A DNA stretch of 64,000 nt from positions 1 through 64,000 of the forward strand of contig PYJD01000024.1 in the NCBI GenBank assembly GCA_003635315.1. Reading direction: 5' to 3'. This stretch comes from Candidatus Poribacteria bacterium. GTDB taxonomy: Bacteria > Poribacteria > WGA-4E > WGA-3G. Under the pieces are notes generated by a model, which searched no databases, was not told the DNA's origin, and saw only the letters and a program-made list of their open reading frames with translations. The translations under genes were made by a program, and so were the position numbers. Position 1 is the first letter of the stretch. Every line of letters begins with the position of its first letter. This document shows positions 1 to 8,727 of the stretch, one piece after another.

Positions 1-484
1 CTCCCGGTAGTGTCTTTTCAAACTGCTGAACGAACGCTTTACAAAACTCTTGAACAAGCACATTATGACTACGGAACACCATTTTGTCGAAGCTATCTTT
101 ACGATAGATTTGCCAATAGATTGGAATAGCACGCTTGCGAAACGGCGCTGCAATTACTATAACTCTATAATCTTGAAGGATGTCCGTTTCATCAACGAGT
201 AAGATACGCAACTGACGCCCCGCTTTACGAAGCGAACATAAGACAAAGGCACACCAAGCATCCAAAGCAACATCTGTGGGAAAGCAAGAGTTAATAAATC
301 GAAGGAGTCGCTTCTGTTTTGTTTTGTAATGTCTGACAGCAACAGGCAACTTGGCTGCAAGCGTGTTTATCTGAAAAGCGTTGACACGAGTACTCGCAAG
401 CACTGTCAAAAGTAGATTTCTTAGAGCAGGGCGTTTCAACACGGGTTTGAATACTTGTGTCATTTGTGAGATAAGCGAACACAT
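1..484 (-). CDS. IS4-like transposase, N-terminal part (cut by window edge)
   Basis: A minus-strand frame stays open from an ATG at 484 to the window edge (about 161 codons), so only the N-terminal part is visible. The protein is basic. It contains LLVDETD near residue 95, which fits the first catalytic Asp of a DDE transposase, then AAPFRKRAIPIYWQIY, the 'PxRxRAxPxxW' stretch typical of IS4-like elements. The family assignment is inferred from these motifs. No in-frame stop lies just upstream of the ATG, and a TTG about 30 bases upstream is another possible start. I see no terminal inverted repeat in 485-995. Whether the element is intact cannot be judged here. Confidence 0.7.
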   Translation of the reverse strand, partial: MCSLISQMTQVFKPVLKRPALRNLLLTVLASTRVNAFQINTLAAKLPVAVRHYKTKQKRLLRFINSCFPTDVALDAWCAFVLCSLRKAGRQLRILLVDETDILQDYRVIVIAAPFRKRAIPIYWQIYRKDSFDKMVFRSHNVLVQEFCKAFVQQFEKTLPG

Positions 485-995
485 AGGAACTTTATGAGGT
501 AGAGTGTATTTCAATGATAAATCTACAAGAACTATTCTAAAGAATATAATAGAAACACAATTTATCATAATAAACACTTTTGCACAAGATCCGAAATGTC
601 ATTGATAAAAACTGGGGGTAAACCAGCATGAAAATAACCCATACATGAAAATAACCCGGCAAATGCTGTCTATTCTGTTGTTTATTTTCAAGTCTTATGC
701 TATAATGCAAAAATATATAATAGTATAGATATATTAATGTATGGTTAATTCTACTAATAATGTATTCATTACATATTTATTGTTACGAAAAACATACCAA
801 TTATGAAGAACATAAGAAAGAAGAACATTTACCATCTCAGTTCATTGATTTGAGATAAATAAGGCAAGTATATTTTCTCCCAAGAGTAGAAGCAATGAAA
901 TGATATAAATTACAGATGACAATTAGACACAAGTTTGGTGTTTATTCACATTGTGATCTATCTATTCTTTCTTCTCTCCTTCAGAGGGAATTACA
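485..995. other. AT-rich intergenic region between transposase and Psp module
   Basis: No convincing gene is visible here. It holds two 14-base direct copies of catgaaaataaccc around 629-660, and one good promoter candidate (listed separately). The remainder is very AT-rich. The terminal repeat of the transposon on the left is expected here, but I could not identify it. Confidence 0.5.
678..706 (+). promoter_or_regulatory. Candidate sigma-70 promoter upstream of the Psp-like module
   Basis: TTGTTT at 678-683, a 17-base spacer and a perfect TATAAT at 701-706. It lies about 290 bases before the first PspA-like gene, which would imply a long leader. It is seen by eye only. The -35 matches consensus at 4 of 6 positions. 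Confidence 0.35.
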
Positions 996-1667
996 ATGAA
1001 TAAGCGATTCACCAGATTCTTTAAAGTATTATGGGGTACTTTGAATGAACAAGCTAAAGAAAAAGCAAATAAAACAAAGGTCAAGGATGACCGGCTTATG
1101 GAGGACCTTAAAAATATACACGCCTCTTATAGGGAGTTAATCCAAAATATACAAACAAATATTCAAAGTTACAAACAAGCTATTGGACAATCAATCGCAT
1201 TAATTGAACAAAAAAAGAATCAACTACGATGTGATAAAACAGATATAATACATCTTGAAAAAGAATTGATTACTGCTAATTTAGTACTTGAAAGTACTAC
1301 CACCCTACTAAAGAATTCTGGAAACACTAATGAACAGATTGAACAGGATACAAAATATCTTAGATGCTATGATACACAAAGAGGTGTCCGCTCTTCATTA
1401 GATAAAAAGAAAGTTCGTATTGGACAACTTGAAGATGAGATTAAGAAAGAACAGAATACTTTGGAATCACATAAGCTTCGTATTGTTGTACTACGGGAGG
1501 GTCTGGATAAGATCGAGATTAAGAATGAGGTGGTTACTGATTTAATTATGACACATGGTAAAGAAGATATTGCAGAAACTCTCTCACGAATTAGCATGGT
1601 AGATATTACCACAGAATTAACAATATCACATGAAAATGGTGTTAAAATTACAGAGAGTATCTCCTAA
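996..1667 (+). CDS. Divergent PspA/IM30-like coiled-coil protein
   Basis: A 223-residue, almost entirely charged helical protein resembling the PspA/IM30 protein encoded just downstream. Shared features are the N-terminal RFFKxxWxxL amphipathic segment, the SYKQAIGQSIALIEQKK stretch in the first long helix, and the ordered series of heptad-rich helices ending ETLSRISMVDITTELT. PspA/Vipp1 proteins coat and stabilise stressed inner membranes and belong to the ESCRT-III superfamily. This copy lacks the acidic tail of its neighbour. The start follows an agaggg Shine-Dalgarno by 7 bases. It is probably a diverged duplicate. Function is inferred from the family. Confidence 0.7.
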   Translation: MNKRFTRFFKVLWGTLNEQAKEKANKTKVKDDRLMEDLKNIHASYRELIQNIQTNIQSYKQAIGQSIALIEQKKNQLRCDKTDIIHLEKELITANLVLESTTTLLKNSGNTNEQIEQDTKYLRCYDTQRGVRSSLDKKKVRIGQLEDEIKKEQNTLESHKLRIVVLREGLDKIEIKNEVVTDLIMTHGKEDIAETLSRISMVDITTELTISHENGVKITESIS

Positions 1668-1896
1668 ATAGTTAGAGATGTATAGTAGATACTATTTAAA
1701 TCCAGTATCTGATTTTAATAGGTACGAATATTTAATATTCTTAATCGCTATTCTATGGAACCAAGATTATAATATATTGAGATAACTTAAGAAACTTATG
1801 AATGTAGGAATATAAACAACGCTTTTCATTAGTCATATTAAGATTTTAGATGAAATAATTCAATCTAAATGATTACAATCTGTCAGGAGGGATCAA

Positions 1897-2736
1897 ATGG
1901 CAAATGGCATAACCCGTTTTTTTAAAGCAATCTGGTATTCACTTACTGGACGCGCACACGAACAAGCTGATAAGTTGATGGAAAATCCTGAGGCTGTTCG
2001 GGGTGCTTATGAAGATATCATTCGCGACAAACAAGGTAATATCCAACGATATAAGCAGGCAATAGGGCAACTAATCGCTCTTTGTGAACAAAAGAATTTA
2101 TCCGTTAAGAAATTAACCGATGAGGTGGAGGATTTAGAAAAGAAGAAAGCAGGAGCAATTGCAAAAGCAAAATCTACTGCTACAGAATTACAACAGGCTG
2201 GTACACCTGAGGAAGAAATCAAACAACATCCTGAATATACACGTTGTGTCGCAGCCTATAACGATTTTCATTCTACTTTAGATGAGAAAAATGCACGAAT
2301 TGATGAATTGGAAGCTGATATTGAAAGAGCACAAGAGGACATTGAATCACACAAACTTCAAATCACTACACTTCATCGTGATTTAGAGAAAATCAAAACT
2401 GAACAATCTGAGGCTGTCGCTGATCTTATTACTGCTCGAGAGCAGGAAGAGGTAGCTGATATGTTATCCGGTATCAGTATGGATGGTACTTCTGCTGAAC
2501 TCACAAGAATGCGGGAAATTAGAGAGAAAGCAAAAGGACGCTCCAAAGTTGCTCAGGAACTTGCTGGAACTGATTCAAAAGCTGAGGAAGAAGAATTCCT
2601 TACTGCTGCTCAAGAAGCTTCATCAAGTCAAGAATTTGATTCCCTAATATTCGGCGCTCAGCAGACTGATGCACCCGTTGAAACTGATACTGCAACTACT
2701 GAAGAAAAGAAAACTGATTCTGAACTCCCAATATAG
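1897..2736 (+). CDS. PspA/IM30 family membrane-stress protein
   Basis: 279 residues. The N-terminal amphipathic helix (ANGITRFFKAIWYSLTG) and the long coiled coil with YKQAIGQLIALCEQKN around residues 49-64 identify the PspA/IM30 family. A conserved helical region ends near residue 215. It is followed by an Ala/Glu/Thr-rich acidic tail of about 60 residues that is not part of the core fold. The start follows a strong aggagg site. A hairpin terminator lies just after the stop, and the AAA ATPase gene follows. PspA proteins protect the cytoplasmic membrane and maintain proton-motive force. No PspB, PspC or PspF homolog is visible, so regulation must differ from the enterobacterial system. Confidence 0.85.
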   Translation: MANGITRFFKAIWYSLTGRAHEQADKLMENPEAVRGAYEDIIRDKQGNIQRYKQAIGQLIALCEQKNLSVKKLTDEVEDLEKKKAGAIAKAKSTATELQQAGTPEEEIKQHPEYTRCVAAYNDFHSTLDEKNARIDELEADIERAQEDIESHKLQITTLHRDLEKIKTEQSEAVADLITAREQEEVADMLSGISMDGTSAELTRMREIREKAKGRSKVAQELAGTDSKAEEEEFLTAAQEASSSQEFDSLIFGAQQTDAPVETDTATTEEKKTDSELPI

Positions 2737-2746
2737 TAAATTTTTG

Positions 2747-2796
2747 ACGGGCACTATGTTATGACTCTATAAAATGAGATACCATAGATGCCCGTT
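2747..2796 (+). terminator. Hairpin terminator after pspA-like gene
   Basis: Inverted repeat with arms acgggcactatg and catagatgcccgt (one bulged base), followed by TTTATA. It lies 10 bases after the PspA-like stop. A partial terminator is consistent with separate or attenuated expression of the downstream ATPase. Confidence 0.55.
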
Positions 2797-2925
2797 TATA
2801 CGTTAGTCCTTACTATCAGAAAAATTAAAATAACCTAACTCTCAATTTCAAGCAATCCAATATACTAAGAGGATATAACAATAGCTGTTAAAGATCCATC
2901 ATACACATTTAGATCCGATACTGGA

Positions 2926-4734
2926 ATGCTGATTAATTCCGGTACATCCCGTAGTATTGTTCTTCATGGAAATATACATGATCTGTTTTTTATTCAATCT
3001 GAAAAACATGAAGACTATATACCCTTAGTTCCTTTTCTTACACGTAGCTGGGATATACCTGGATTTACACTCATTGTTTATGAATTAAATGGACCTTTAC
3101 GATTTTTGAATACAAATGACAGAGATTCTTTGAAAAATGCTTTTCTCAGTTGGCGTAAACTAATCGGTTCTGATCTGATCAAATCTTCAGAATTATCGTC
3201 AGAACGAAATCTGTCTGAATTAACAGATCCAAAGTCACAAAAACTACAAGGTTTTACGGATGATAAGTTCGAGAAATATCTCAATGATGCTATTGGTAGT
3301 CCAACTTTAGCACTCGAATTACTAAGACAATTTTGCTTAATTTCACGTACAAATAATCCTGATGGAAAGCCATTATTATCTGATAAGCTTATTATCTTTA
3401 TTGAAGCTACAGATATGTTATTACCTGAAGGTGAGATACGTAGTTTAAACATTAGTGACCGACATCGGGTCAGTATTGTTCAAGATTGGATTTCTGATTC
3501 AGATTTTATGAAATCTTCAGATACTGTAGTATTCATTGCTGAATCCAAAAGTCTGATTCACTCTCGGATAATGCGTTTGCCTCAAGTAGTAAGTGTTGAA
3601 ATACCTTCTCCTGATGAAAATGACCGTAAACATTTTATATCTTGGTTTAATAGAACACAAAAACCCAAAGATACGGTATTGAATTTATGGGGTAGTCAAT
3701 CTCAACTCGCAATGCTTACCGCAGGTTTATCAATACAAGCATTACGTCAACTTTTGCTATCGGTGTGCTATTCTGGACATAAACTACAACCCGACACTGT
3801 TATTGAAAAAGTTTCAGACTTCATTCAAGATCAATTAGGTGAGGATGTTGTAGAATTCAAGAAACCTAATCATAGTCTTAAGGATATTATTGGCAACAAA
3901 AAATTAATTGAATACCTAAGATCACAACTTATTCCACGTATTACTTCAACGGGTAAAGATGCTATCTCTGGTTTTAGTGTATGTGGTCCTATTGGAAGTG
4001 GCAAGACATTCATTTTTGAAGGTCTTGCTGGTGAACTTGATATACCTGTTCTTGTTCTCAAAAATATCCGCAGTATGTGGTTCGGACAAACTGATGTAAT
4101 TTTTGAGAGACTTCGCCGTCTTCTAATGGCTCTTGTAAATGTTCTGATTTTTGTTGATGAAGCTGATACACAATTTGGAGGTGTAGGCACTGATGCACAT
4201 TCTACTGAACGCCGATTAACAGGGAAGATCCAAGCAATGATGTCCGAACCTCATTTACGAGGAAACATTACATGGTTATTAATGACAGCACGCATATACA
4301 ATCTTTCGCCAGATTTACGTAGAGAGGGACGGGTCGGTGATATAGTAATCCCTGTTCTTGACCCAATAGGTGAGGATCGTGAAGAATTCTTACGGTGGAC
4401 ACTAAACAACGTAATTTCAACTGAATTGAATCAAGAGACACTGGAACGGTTTCAAGATTTAACAGAAGGTTATTCTGCTGCCAGTTTTGGGTCTCTCCGA
4501 GCCGATTTGGAAGCAGCAAAAACCCGTAAAGGTGAATTAACTGAAGATGAAATTGTCTCTGTAATATCTGATAGAATCTTACCTAATATTGGTCCAATTC
4601 GAAAATATCAAACATTGCAAGCCTACCTAAATTGTACTCGAAAATCACTCTTACCAGTTGACTACTCTCCTGAAATTCGAGAATCCTGGACACAGCAGAT
4701 TAAGCAGCTTGAATCACAAGGTATTACGGGTTAG
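2926..4734 (+). CDS. AAA ATPase associated with PspA
   Basis: The first ATG gives 602 residues. The reading frame is open back to 2869, and a good Shine-Dalgarno (aagagga, 2867-2873) is spaced 7 bases from an in-frame ATA at 2881. The true start may therefore be ATA, adding 15 residues. The C-terminal half is a canonical AAA module: Walker A GPIGSGKT near residue 354, Walker B VLIFVDEAD near 406, then a sensor region LLMTARIYNLSPDLRR with possible Arg fingers. The N-terminal half (HGNIHDLFF ... IIFIEATDML) looks like a degenerate second ATPase domain without a Walker A. Clustering with two PspA-like genes suggests it remodels PspA assemblies, as Vps4 does for ESCRT-III. That is inference. Confidence 0.8.
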   Translation: MLINSGTSRSIVLHGNIHDLFFIQSEKHEDYIPLVPFLTRSWDIPGFTLIVYELNGPLRFLNTNDRDSLKNAFLSWRKLIGSDLIKSSELSSERNLSELTDPKSQKLQGFTDDKFEKYLNDAIGSPTLALELLRQFCLISRTNNPDGKPLLSDKLIIFIEATDMLLPEGEIRSLNISDRHRVSIVQDWISDSDFMKSSDTVVFIAESKSLIHSRIMRLPQVVSVEIPSPDENDRKHFISWFNRTQKPKDTVLNLWGSQSQLAMLTAGLSIQALRQLLLSVCYSGHKLQPDTVIEKVSDFIQDQLGEDVVEFKKPNHSLKDIIGNKKLIEYLRSQLIPRITSTGKDAISGFSVCGPIGSGKTFIFEGLAGELDIPVLVLKNIRSMWFGQTDVIFERLRRLLMALVNVLIFVDEADTQFGGVGTDAHSTERRLTGKIQAMMSEPHLRGNITWLLMTARIYNLSPDLRREGRVGDIVIPVLDPIGEDREEFLRWTLNNVISTELNQETLERFQDLTEGYSAASFGSLRADLEAAKTRKGELTEDEIVSVISDRILPNIGPIRKYQTLQAYLNCTRKSLLPVDYSPEIRESWTQQIKQLESQGITG

Positions 4735-4784
4735 AGGTAATACCATTTCTATTTGATTATATGCCAATATATCACACTCTCCTT

Positions 4785-5097
4785 GTAGGCGGGAATTCCG
4801 ATTCCCGATCTTCTTTACTCTTCTTGTAGGAGGGAACTCCGATTCCCGATCTTCTTTACTCTCCATGTAGGAGGGAATTCCGATTCCCGATCTCCCTTAC
4901 TCTTCCTGTAGGCGGGAATTCCGATTCCCGATCTTCTTTACTCTCCATGTAGGAGGGAATTCCGATTCCCGATCTTCTTTACTCTCCATGTAGGAGGGAA
5001 TTCCGATTCCCGATCTCCCTTACTCTCCATGTAGGAGGGAATTCCGATTCCCGATCTTCTTTACTCTCCTGTAGGAGGGAACTCCGATTCCCGATCT
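4785..5097. repeat. Eight tandem copies of a 41-bp palindromic repeat
   Basis: Units begin gtagg(a/c)gggaa(t/c)tcc and run with a 41-base period (one unit is 40), differing at a few positions. Each unit carries a small hairpin, GGGAAT-tccg-ATTCCC, and starts with GTAG at the foot of the hairpin. The array fills the gap between convergent genes (AAA ATPase and Gfo/Idh oxidoreductase) and ends 7 bases before the stop of the latter. Related single palindromes occur elsewhere in the window. Confidence 0.9.
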
Positions 5098-5103
5098 TCT
5101 TTA

Positions 5104-6252
5104 CTAATCAAGCTCAATTACTTCACCAGTCGCCGCTGACGCATATCCTGCACATATAATTTCGACAGAATGTGCTGCAAATTCGGCATTCATTTCACTC
5201 TCTTCTCCTTTATCAATACAATCAATAAAGGCACTGAATTCTCTTTGTCCATCATCACTACTCTCAACATCTATCCAATGATTTTTTACACTCCTACCGA
5301 TCTCTGCCTGAGTACTACTCCACATCCCCATCGGATCAAGCGGATGTGGATCAGGCGGAACAAAGGAGGGTTCAGCAGCGAATACTTCCAATCTATTTGC
5401 TGATGCGTCAAATGTCAAGGATGCTTCAGTACCGACAAGATGAACTTTACGGATACCACCTTGTGCATGGCTCTGCCAACCATACCTCCCTGCAGCAATC
5501 GTTGCAGTAACTCCATCTTCTAATAATAAAACCATTGCCCCAAAATCCTCCACATCACAATGCTCATGTTCCCTAAAGAAATAATTACCCGTACCACAAA
5601 ATACTTGTTTGGCACATCTCTGAGTCAACCAATTCACCATTGAAACTGCATACACACCAACATCAAACATTTCAGGTTTTGCTTCCATGAAACTGTATCT
5701 ATCAAGTTTCGGTTTCTCATTACGTTTCTTACCAACTGTCGCACTACCGGGATGTCCTTTGGCAAACATTACATCACAATGAATTGCTCTCAGGTCCCCA
5801 ATTATCCCATCATTCAATCCATTCTTAACTGTACGTGCCCAATTACTATGGATATTGCTAAACATTTGTGTAATCACTCTATTTTTTTCAACTGCTTGAA
5901 CAATTTGTTGAGCATGTTCTCCATTCAGTGCCATAGGTTTATCAAGATAAACATGCTTACCTGCATTTGCACATTTCGCACCGATACGTCCTCGACGTTC
6001 AACATCCGTACATAGGCTTACAATGTGTATATCCGCACGTGATAAAGCATCATCCAGATTAGTTATATAAGGTAAATTCCTTTCCTCAGCAAGTGAACGT
6101 GCCAGTTGAATTCGTTCTTCTGGGGCATCTGGTTCATCTGCAAATGCTATCAACTTACAACGTGAATCTTCTTCAAAGTTTTTTGAATAGTTTTCTTGAT
6201 GGGTACGATGTCCGCCAAGTAATAAGACGCCATATTTATCATTATTAGACAT
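5104..6252 (-). CDS. Gfo/Idh/MocA family oxidoreductase
   Basis: 382 residues. The N-terminal Rossmann domain starts GVLLLGGHRTHQENY, with a modified glycine loop. A segment DIHIVSLCTD follows, then GKHVYLDKPMAL near residues 93-104, which carries the conserved Lys of the family's EKP motif (here DKP). The C-terminal half fits the alpha/beta substrate domain (HLVGTEASLTF). Such enzymes oxidise or reduce sugars and cyclitols with NAD(P). The substrate cannot be told. The upstream gene ends 2 bases before this start, and the Shine-Dalgarno (ggagg) lies inside that gene, so the two are translationally coupled. Confidence 0.85.
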   Translation of the reverse strand: MSNNDKYGVLLLGGHRTHQENYSKNFEEDSRCKLIAFADEPDAPEERIQLARSLAEERNLPYITNLDDALSRADIHIVSLCTDVERRGRIGAKCANAGKHVYLDKPMALNGEHAQQIVQAVEKNRVITQMFSNIHSNWARTVKNGLNDGIIGDLRAIHCDVMFAKGHPGSATVGKKRNEKPKLDRYSFMEAKPEMFDVGVYAVSMVNWLTQRCAKQVFCGTGNYFFREHEHCDVEDFGAMVLLLEDGVTATIAAGRYGWQSHAQGGIRKVHLVGTEASLTFDASANRLEVFAAEPSFVPPDPHPLDPMGMWSSTQAEIGRSVKNHWIDVESSDDGQREFSAFIDCIDKGEESEMNAEFAAHSVEIICAGYASAATGEVIELD

Positions 6253-6254
6253 GT

Positions 6255-6698
6255 TTACGCCTCCACCTTGATAGGTTTACCTGTAGCAAGAGATTGTGTC
6301 ATCACATCGGTAAACAAACCAGTTTCACCAAGTATAGGTGGATTTCCACTAAGATAATTTCTTCCTATAGGTGTTTGGTGATAAATCACTCCTTTATTTC
6401 CAACCAACATCAGATCTATATCGGTTTGACTATCAACCCGATTTGTACTTAATAATGCCATCTGCCCTCCAACAAAGTGCAGCATAACTGTTACCTGTGT
6501 ATCATCATTAGAACTCTGTGTATATAAACTACGTATTTCTGATGGTATTAACGCATTCGAAAAAGCAACTAATTCTGATGTAGGATGTATTAATGTATCT
6601 ACATTCTCAGCCATATTCAGAACAACACGTATGAATACAGGACTACCAATACGGTCTTGATCTATAACAGATTGTAAGGTTTCTTTCAATTCGTCCAT
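6255..6698 (-). CDS. Small protein resembling a Gfo/Idh C-terminal domain
   Basis: 147 residues with no Rossmann fold. The segment VTVMLHFVGGQMALLSTN followed by LMLVGNKGVIYHQTP resembles the sheet of the Gfo/Idh/MocA substrate domain, where a strand pair precedes 'xGxxGxI'. The gene starts after a Shine-Dalgarno (aggagga) and is coupled to the complete oxidoreductase that follows. It may be a free-standing substrate domain acting with that enzyme, or a shrunken paralog that lost its cofactor domain. The domain match is by eye and uncertain. Confidence 0.55.
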   Translation of the reverse strand: MDELKETLQSVIDQDRIGSPVFIRVVLNMAENVDTLIHPTSELVAFSNALIPSEIRSLYTQSSNDDTQVTVMLHFVGGQMALLSTNRVDSQTDIDLMLVGNKGVIYHQTPIGRNYLSGNPPILGETGLFTDVMTQSLATGKPIKVEA

Positions 6699-6831
6699 TA
6701 TTCCTCCTTATAAATAAATTCATTTTACATTTGACGATTCAATATCTATATGATATATTTACAACTAATATTTAAAAACACTACGAAGTCATTTCATAAT
6801 TACAAACTCAAAGGTTTTTTGGAGGATGACG

Positions 6832-7197
6832 ATGCCAATAAAAACAATTAAAGAGCTTGTTGCAGAAGCTAAAGAGATAGTGGATGATATCACACCAGAT
6901 GAACTAATTGAAGCAGGGGATTCTGTCATACTGTTAGATGTTAGAGATGAATCAGATTATGAAGAAGAACATCTACCGAATGCTGTATCATTACCACGAG
7001 GATATATTGAACTGGATATTGATGAAATAACTACTGATGAGAATGCACATATTGTAACATATTGTGGGGGTGGTACTCGAGCAACTCTCTCCGCACAGAC
7101 TCTAAGAAATATGGGTTATGAAAATGTCTCAGTCCTTACCGGTGGTTTTCGAGGTTGGAAAACAGAGGGTCTGGATACTGAGAAAGCAGACGAATAA
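6832..7197 (+). CDS. Rhodanese-like sulfurtransferase
   Basis: Single-domain rhodanese of 121 residues: ILLDVRDESDYEEEHLPNA at the start of the fold, active-site loop YCGGGTRA with the catalytic Cys near residue 86, and the terminal LTGGFRGWK motif. It transfers sulfane sulfur through a Cys persulfide. The ATG at 6832 is chosen because GGAGG (6821-6825) is 6 bases upstream; an in-frame ATG at 6826 would touch the Shine-Dalgarno. It is transcribed away from the oxidoreductase pair and has no obvious partner. Confidence 0.88.
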   Translation: MPIKTIKELVAEAKEIVDDITPDELIEAGDSVILLDVRDESDYEEEHLPNAVSLPRGYIELDIDEITTDENAHIVTYCGGGTRATLSAQTLRNMGYENVSVLTGGFRGWKTEGLDTEKADE

Positions 7198-7439
7198 TCA
7201 TACTCCACTTTTGATTTTAGAGTAGCATAGTTTCGCTTGTATGTCAATTTTGTACTGATTAACAGGTGTGTAAAGTTATCGCATGAAATGATTTTGATAC
7301 ACAAGAGATTGTATTTCTTGGCACTGTTGAAGCGTGGATTTTGAACATTGCGAATGAACATTTCCCAATGCTGTTCAGATTGATGATTATACCATTTCTA
7401 AGAAATATTTTGAAATATAAACACCATTTACCCAACCCG

Positions 7440-7463
7440 GTAGGAGCGGTTTGGAACCGCTCC
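7440..7463. repeat. GTAG-footed palindrome (REP-like)
   Basis: GTA followed by a perfect 9-bp stem, GGAGCGGTT / AACCGCTCC, around a 3-base loop. The GTAG tetranucleotide at the foot of a palindrome is the signature of REP elements mobilised by RAYT transposases. A second copy lies at 7510-7532. Confidence 0.75.
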
Positions 7464-7509
7464 ATAGGTGTCAATTTAAGAAAAAACAACCCTTGTAAAC
7501 CCAGTTCTT

Positions 7510-7532
7510 GTAGGAGCGGTTTGGAACCGCTC
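7510..7532. repeat. Second GTAG-footed palindrome
   Basis: Same GTAGGAGCGGTTTGG core as the copy at 7440. The stem is one base shorter. Related degenerate palindromes follow at about 7676-7697 (inverted, GTAGGTTCGG type) and 7731-7750 (GAGCGGTTC / GATCCGCTC, without GTAG). The 7198-7790 stretch carries no gene, only these elements. Confidence 0.7.
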
Positions 7533-7794
7533 TGGATTTTAAACATAAACCATAAATCCGACACAACCCTTTTAAAACTTGTAGGTACGGAAATCTACTT
7601 ATAGAAAACCTATCATTGCAGATAGATTGTGTAGAGACCCGGTGAATCAACACCGAATCCGCGTATGAAATTCGGAGGGTTCCAAACCGAACCTACCGCT
7701 CTTGCAAAACGTGCTAAATTGACACTAATGGAGCGGTTCGGATCCGCTCTGAATATAATATAACATGCCTGTTTATAGTACCTATTCATTTATA

Positions 7795-8150
7795 ATTCGT
7801 ATTACATTTTTGCCATATCCCACTTGTATAACGCTGCTAAATTTAGGTTTGGTAAGACAGAAACCGAAGTGGTATAAACTTGGTTAAAAGAGACAGAACC
7901 TTACCTTGAGGAAGAAAACATTAAAGAAGTTGTGGCACGCATTCATGCTTTATCCACGCAGCATCCAGAAGTATCGGATAGTTTAGAAAGAGAGGCAGGT
8001 TATTTTAAATATCAAAAAAATCGTATACAATACAAAGCGGTTAGAGAAAAAGGATATATGATTGGAAGTGTTGTTATTGAAAGTGCGTGTCAACATGTTG
8101 TTGGAGAGAGATGTAACAAGCCACTATGAGATGGAGTAACCGGGTATCAA
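7795..8150 (+). pseudogene. Decayed transposase C-terminus (ISKra4-like)
   Basis: An open stretch from about 7877 encodes WLKETEPYLEEENIKEVVAR, then YFKYQKNRIQYKAVREKGY and IGSVVIESACQHVVGER. These match the C-terminal 'YxxxNxxRMxYxxxRxxGxxIGSGxVExxCKxxVxxRxK' region of ISKra4-type transposases. It is preceded by in-frame stops. A frameshift near 8125 separates it from the expected terminal MRW, which is found in another frame. It is a dead fragment. The family assignment is from motif memory only. Confidence 0.6.
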
Positions 8151-8245
8151 TGCCGGGTTGAAGTGGAGATGTTTGGATAAAAATAAAACTTGGATCATTT
8201 ATTGATATCCAAACACAAAAGCAGCGTAATGTTCATGCAAAAACT

Positions 8246-8713
8246 TTACATCCCCTCCATTGGGGAAACTTCTTCTTCATGTTGTGAAACATCTATCGCA
8301 GTTCCTCGAATTCTACTCCATCCACCACCCATTCCTATGACATCAACATTCGGAGATTCTCTAAAAACTAATCTTGCAGATGTTGAATCGTGTACACCAC
8401 CCAGATAGTATATATCACCACCACCTGATAGGAACGTTTCATTTCTCTTGTCATTACCTGTTACATAACATGAACCAAAGTAGACTCCATCATACTTTGC
8501 ATTTGCTTCTACAGTTAACTCAACATAGTGTTGGTCATAATATTCTTGAGAATCGTTAAACAACACAACCCAAGTATCTCTTTCTATTTTAACAGACATT
8601 CCCATACCAGAATCCGATACTTGCATTGGGACCATCTCCTCTGGTAAAAGCTTGCTAACTGGCAATAAACTAAATACTAAGACAATTATGTAAATAAAAA
8701 TAGTACGAATCAT
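8246..8713 (-). CDS. Hypothetical exported protein
   Basis: 155 residues. A hydrophobic N-terminus (IRTIFIYIIVLVFSLLPVSK) looks like a signal peptide, though no clear AxA cleavage site is seen. The mature part is Gly/Asp-rich and beta-type (YDGVYFGSCYVTGNDKR ... DVIGMGGGW). Translation starts after a strong aaggagaa site. It follows the 249-residue unknown gene by 14 bases on the same strand, so both are probably co-transcribed. I do not recognise a family. Confidence 0.6.
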   Translation of the reverse strand: MIRTIFIYIIVLVFSLLPVSKLLPEEMVPMQVSDSGMGMSVKIERDTWVVLFNDSQEYYDQHYVELTVEANAKYDGVYFGSCYVTGNDKRNETFLSGGGDIYYLGGVHDSTSARLVFRESPNVDVIGMGGGWSRIRGTAIDVSQHEEEVSPMEGM

Positions 8714-8727
8714 TTTGCTTCTCCTTA

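Noticed and set aside
4785..5237. CRISPR array
   Set aside because: The 41-bp units are contiguous with no unique spacers, and no cas genes are nearby; they are tandem repeats.
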